In this document: one piece after another, positions 7,001 to 7,581 of the stretch | Position numbering within the stretch: the stretch's first letter is position 1 | Layout of the letters: the number at the start of each line of letters is the position of its first letter | From: an uncultured Clostridia bacterium | GTDB lineage: Bacteria > Bacillota > Clostridia > Oscillospirales > Ruminococcaceae | Direction of reading: 5' to 3' | Length of the DNA stretch: 7,581 nt | NCBI GenBank assembly: GCA_946533615.1 | Contig: CAMNBY010000255.1 | Span: 1 to 7,581, forward strand | Position numbers and translations under genes: made by a program | Notes under the pieces: generated by a model | What the model was told of the DNA's origin: nothing | The model's input: only the letters and a program-made list of their open reading frames with translations | Databases searched by the model: none

Positions 7001-7213
7001 CCCTGACTCGTCCCTGAAGGAGACACTGCGATCGTATATTTTTCTGCACGCAGAGTAAAAGCCGTCCTCGCCCTTCTTGGCAAGGCCGTACTTTATTCCG
7101 TCCAGAAGCTGTCTGAGGGTAAGATCCCTGAGCACCATAAGCTCAAAGACAAGGCTCTTGTTGGTGTCGGGATCCACGAACTGAACTCCGATCAGCAGCT
7201 TGTTATTCTCCAT
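4094..7213 (-). CDS. essC: EssC N-terminal half (EccCa-like): ubiquitin-like domain, membrane helices, FtsK/SpoIIIE ATPase
   Basis: A 1039-residue core ATPase of type VII secretion, anchored in the membrane and powering export of WXG100-type proteins. Residues 1-120 look like one beta-grasp, ubiquitin-like domain of the YukD/EsaB kind: an early strand, a T32-L-R-Q-L-L helix, and a closing T105-L-V-D-I-G then R116-L-V-F segment. A linker with P173-P-P follows, then two membrane helices (about 186-205 and 211-233) and a charged, probably coiled segment (235-275). Residues 280-580 match the degenerate ATPase-like region of EssC/EccC, with no P-loop. The D1 FtsK domain begins near 640: H664-E then G669-P-H, Walker A G676-T-T-G-S-G-K682-S683, Walker B V823-D824-E825-F826, and an R-V-G-R-S-L-G-F segment at 850-857. 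D1 is complete and should hydrolyse ATP. The protein stops after D1, whereas Firmicutes EssC normally runs on to about 1450-1500 residues. The missing part is the next gene. Start ATG 7213 has AAAGGGTG five bases upstream. Family assignment is firm; the ubiquitin-like call is by eye. Confidence 0.95.
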   Translation of the reverse strand: MENNKLLIGVQFVDPDTNKSLVFELMVLRDLTLRQLLDGIKYGLAKKGEDGFYSACRKIYDRSVSFRDESGLYGMMTLTAYNDSISSDKNDRGRFPITEADMSRTLVDIGFISSTRLVFDPSRAYRSFEVNTKDIIPAFNPEEQKDTGISFPDYNISTRQLYRFDDSPVSIIPPPSPPQKPDQNLFFMLLPTIIMITVTILTRTLTGGRNFVAVLLSAVMSMVTLITSVINYIRGKRRYKKSLAEWRGNYESYINKTIAGILERQQKDADKLSELYPDVNELFDDKDPYKSVYGVSGNIFSRCQEDTDFLTVRLGVSDMIKNCFDIEGSKQEQVFSSTSFRMKFDKVSVLIADDPDYEESEDDTYYLANLPHYIAENYKYMKLAPMLYSFKNSGCLGIVAQNSVFSERLIQRMVFDLCFYQSPDDLQFIVLFDPTDDRSRIENAVANFKFLPHFRDLFPDRSQFVFDQQNANMVFSAMLNIMNERAEASEAEGSSSIRFPHIIFIVYHEYDIKEHAFAQFLPRTPADGQPYVNRLGISFIFPKNYKEHLPAYCDHVISFTGDHTADITPHEDENLRREFSFNIPPEWQAKLYNTSKILSSLCYSKISQNGKVPSAVSLFELYGFTKNNIGVSEFWDGKNRKNVIESLSVPVGKTESGITCLDLHENFDGPHMLVAGTTGSGKSETIITYLLGLCLYFRPDEVNLMLVDMKGGGFIKRIGSLPHVVGSVTDVDGDENGTGAEYMLGRFLDALRSEIKRRKILFNSMHVDSIDQYISACRSIDPHIKKINNRLRGEDKEPLTEQEEQQIRSQAKNDPLAHLVLVVDEFTELKRFSTESNNVDFIGEITTIARVGRSLGFHIILISQNIEGAITDDIRVNSKSRLCLKVATRQASKEMLGNDLAASPSMPGHGRAYLLVGTGSKFEYFQSGYAGAVAEENFELPTEMIEASKTGTYTSFYRSEKDNTDAIRRKKELEAQGKLETQLNAVVGAIKTYYNRNRSNYPKVHKIFEKPLPGRIVYENGSIYEERDGRFELMREVAE
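4104..4109 (-). promoter_or_regulatory. Internal ribosome binding site for the EssC C-terminal half
   Basis: GGAGGT lies six bases before ATG 4097, encoded within the last codons (Arg-Glu-Val-Ala-Glu) of the upstream gene. A strong site here indicates genuine initiation of a separate protein. Confidence 0.85.
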
Positions 7214-7258
7214 TTCATCACCCTTTTTCAGATGTCGTTGGTAAGTGTCACAGTTGGC
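7214..7258 (-). promoter_or_regulatory. 45-base intergenic gap with the essC ribosome site
   Basis: This is the longest gap in the window. It holds AAAGGGTG at 7226-7219 ahead of ATG 7213. I see no -10/-35 pair or strong hairpin, so transcription probably reads through from upstream. Confidence 0.55.
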
Positions 7259-7581
7259 TTATCGTCCTGCTTTTACAAGCTCCAGTATCTCGCTGATGTC
7301 CGCCGAGATGTCTGGCGCCTCGGGTATCTCCGGATACTCGGGAGCAGCACGGCTTATCACGGGCATAGCCGTCTCAAAGCTCACAGGCTCGGCAGGCTCA
7401 TAGCTGACCGATACCGAGACGGGCTCTCCCTGCGGCAGCTCGAAGGCCGAGGCAGCCACCTGCGGCACCTGTACTTCTGCCGCGACGGTCTCGGTCTTCG
7501 CTTCGGGAAGCTTGAGATCGGGCAGCTTCGGCGCCTTGGCGACCTCCACCTCACCGACGGAGACCTCTGCCTGCGGCAGCT
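7259..7581 (-). CDS. C-terminal fragment of a Pro/Glu/Val-rich protein (start beyond window)
   Basis: An open frame enters from the window edge and ends at TAA 7261-7259, giving 106 residues. A GTG at 7549 is in frame, but the frame continues unbroken upstream with the same composition, so the true start is probably outside. The visible part is low in complexity: repeated L-P-Q, alternating V-x-V stretches and P-E-I-P-E-A-P runs, with net acidic character. It is probably disordered except for a likely helix at the very end (I-S-E-I-L-E-L-V-K). No domain is recognisable. Its style resembles the linkers of the zinc-finger protein at the far end of the operon. It could be the tail of a longer FHA, kinase or membrane component whose folded part lies upstream; the fragment does not settle this. 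Same strand and a 45-base spacing place it in the operon. Confidence 0.7.
   Translation of the reverse strand, partial: LPQAEVSVGEVEVAKAPKLPDLKLPEAKTETVAAEVQVPQVAASAFELPQGEPVSVSVSYEPAEPVSFETAMPVISRAAPEYPEIPEAPDISADISEILELVKAGR

Noticed and set aside
7228..7270. Possible frameshift giving the upstream protein a different C-terminus
   Set aside because: In the next frame the gap reads D-K-P-T-V-T-L-T-N-D-I then stop, which looks protein-like. That frame is closed by a stop a few codons earlier, is very short, and the annotated TAA end is natural.

Overview
The window is one unidirectional, tightly packed gene cluster. Every credible gene is on the minus strand, so it reads from position 7581 down to 1. 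The core is a type VII secretion system of the Firmicutes (T7SSb/Ess) kind: an EssC-family membrane ATPase encoded as two consecutive proteins, followed by a WXG100 (EsxA-like) protein. Downstream are two PP2C-type protein phosphatases and a protein with several zinc-binding modules. The high GC content, strong GGAGG ribosome sites, WXG100/EssC style and a Cys-rich N-terminal motif I recall from gut clostridia suggest Clostridia, perhaps Ruminococcus or a relative. That placement is inference; nothing in the window fixes the species.

Layout in transcription order: (1) 7581-7259, C-terminal end of a Pro/Glu/Val-rich protein whose start lies outside the window. (2) 7213-4094, 1039-residue EssC N-terminal half: a ubiquitin-like N-terminus, two membrane helices, a degenerate ATPase-like region and one complete FtsK/SpoIIIE ATPase domain. 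(3) 4097-2544, 517-residue EssC C-terminal half with the second and third P-loop domains, overlapping gene 2 by ATGA. (4) 2531-2214, 105-residue WXG100 protein. (5) 2210-1482 and (6) 1477-746, two distinct PP2C phosphatases. (7) 743 to the window edge, a zinc-finger protein with Pro/Ala/Glu linkers, truncated by the window.

Gaps between genes are 45, -4, 12, 3, 4 and 2 bases, and several ribosome sites lie inside the preceding gene. This points to one translationally coupled transcript. I see no convincing promoter, terminator, RNA gene, CRISPR array or insertion sequence inside the window; promoter and terminator probably lie outside.

Likely logic (inference): the two EssC halves assemble into one membrane translocase that recognises and exports the WXG100 protein. 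The phosphatases reverse Ser/Thr phosphorylation on the apparatus or a partner, and the zinc-finger and Pro/Glu-rich proteins act as adaptors. The notable points are the EccCa/EccCb-like split of EssC outside Actinobacteria, an apparent ubiquitin-like (YukD/EsaB-type) domain fused to EssC where FHA domains usually sit, and the paired PP2C enzymes plus multi-zinc-finger protein in the same operon. No kinase, FHA protein, EssA, EssB or EsaA is visible here.
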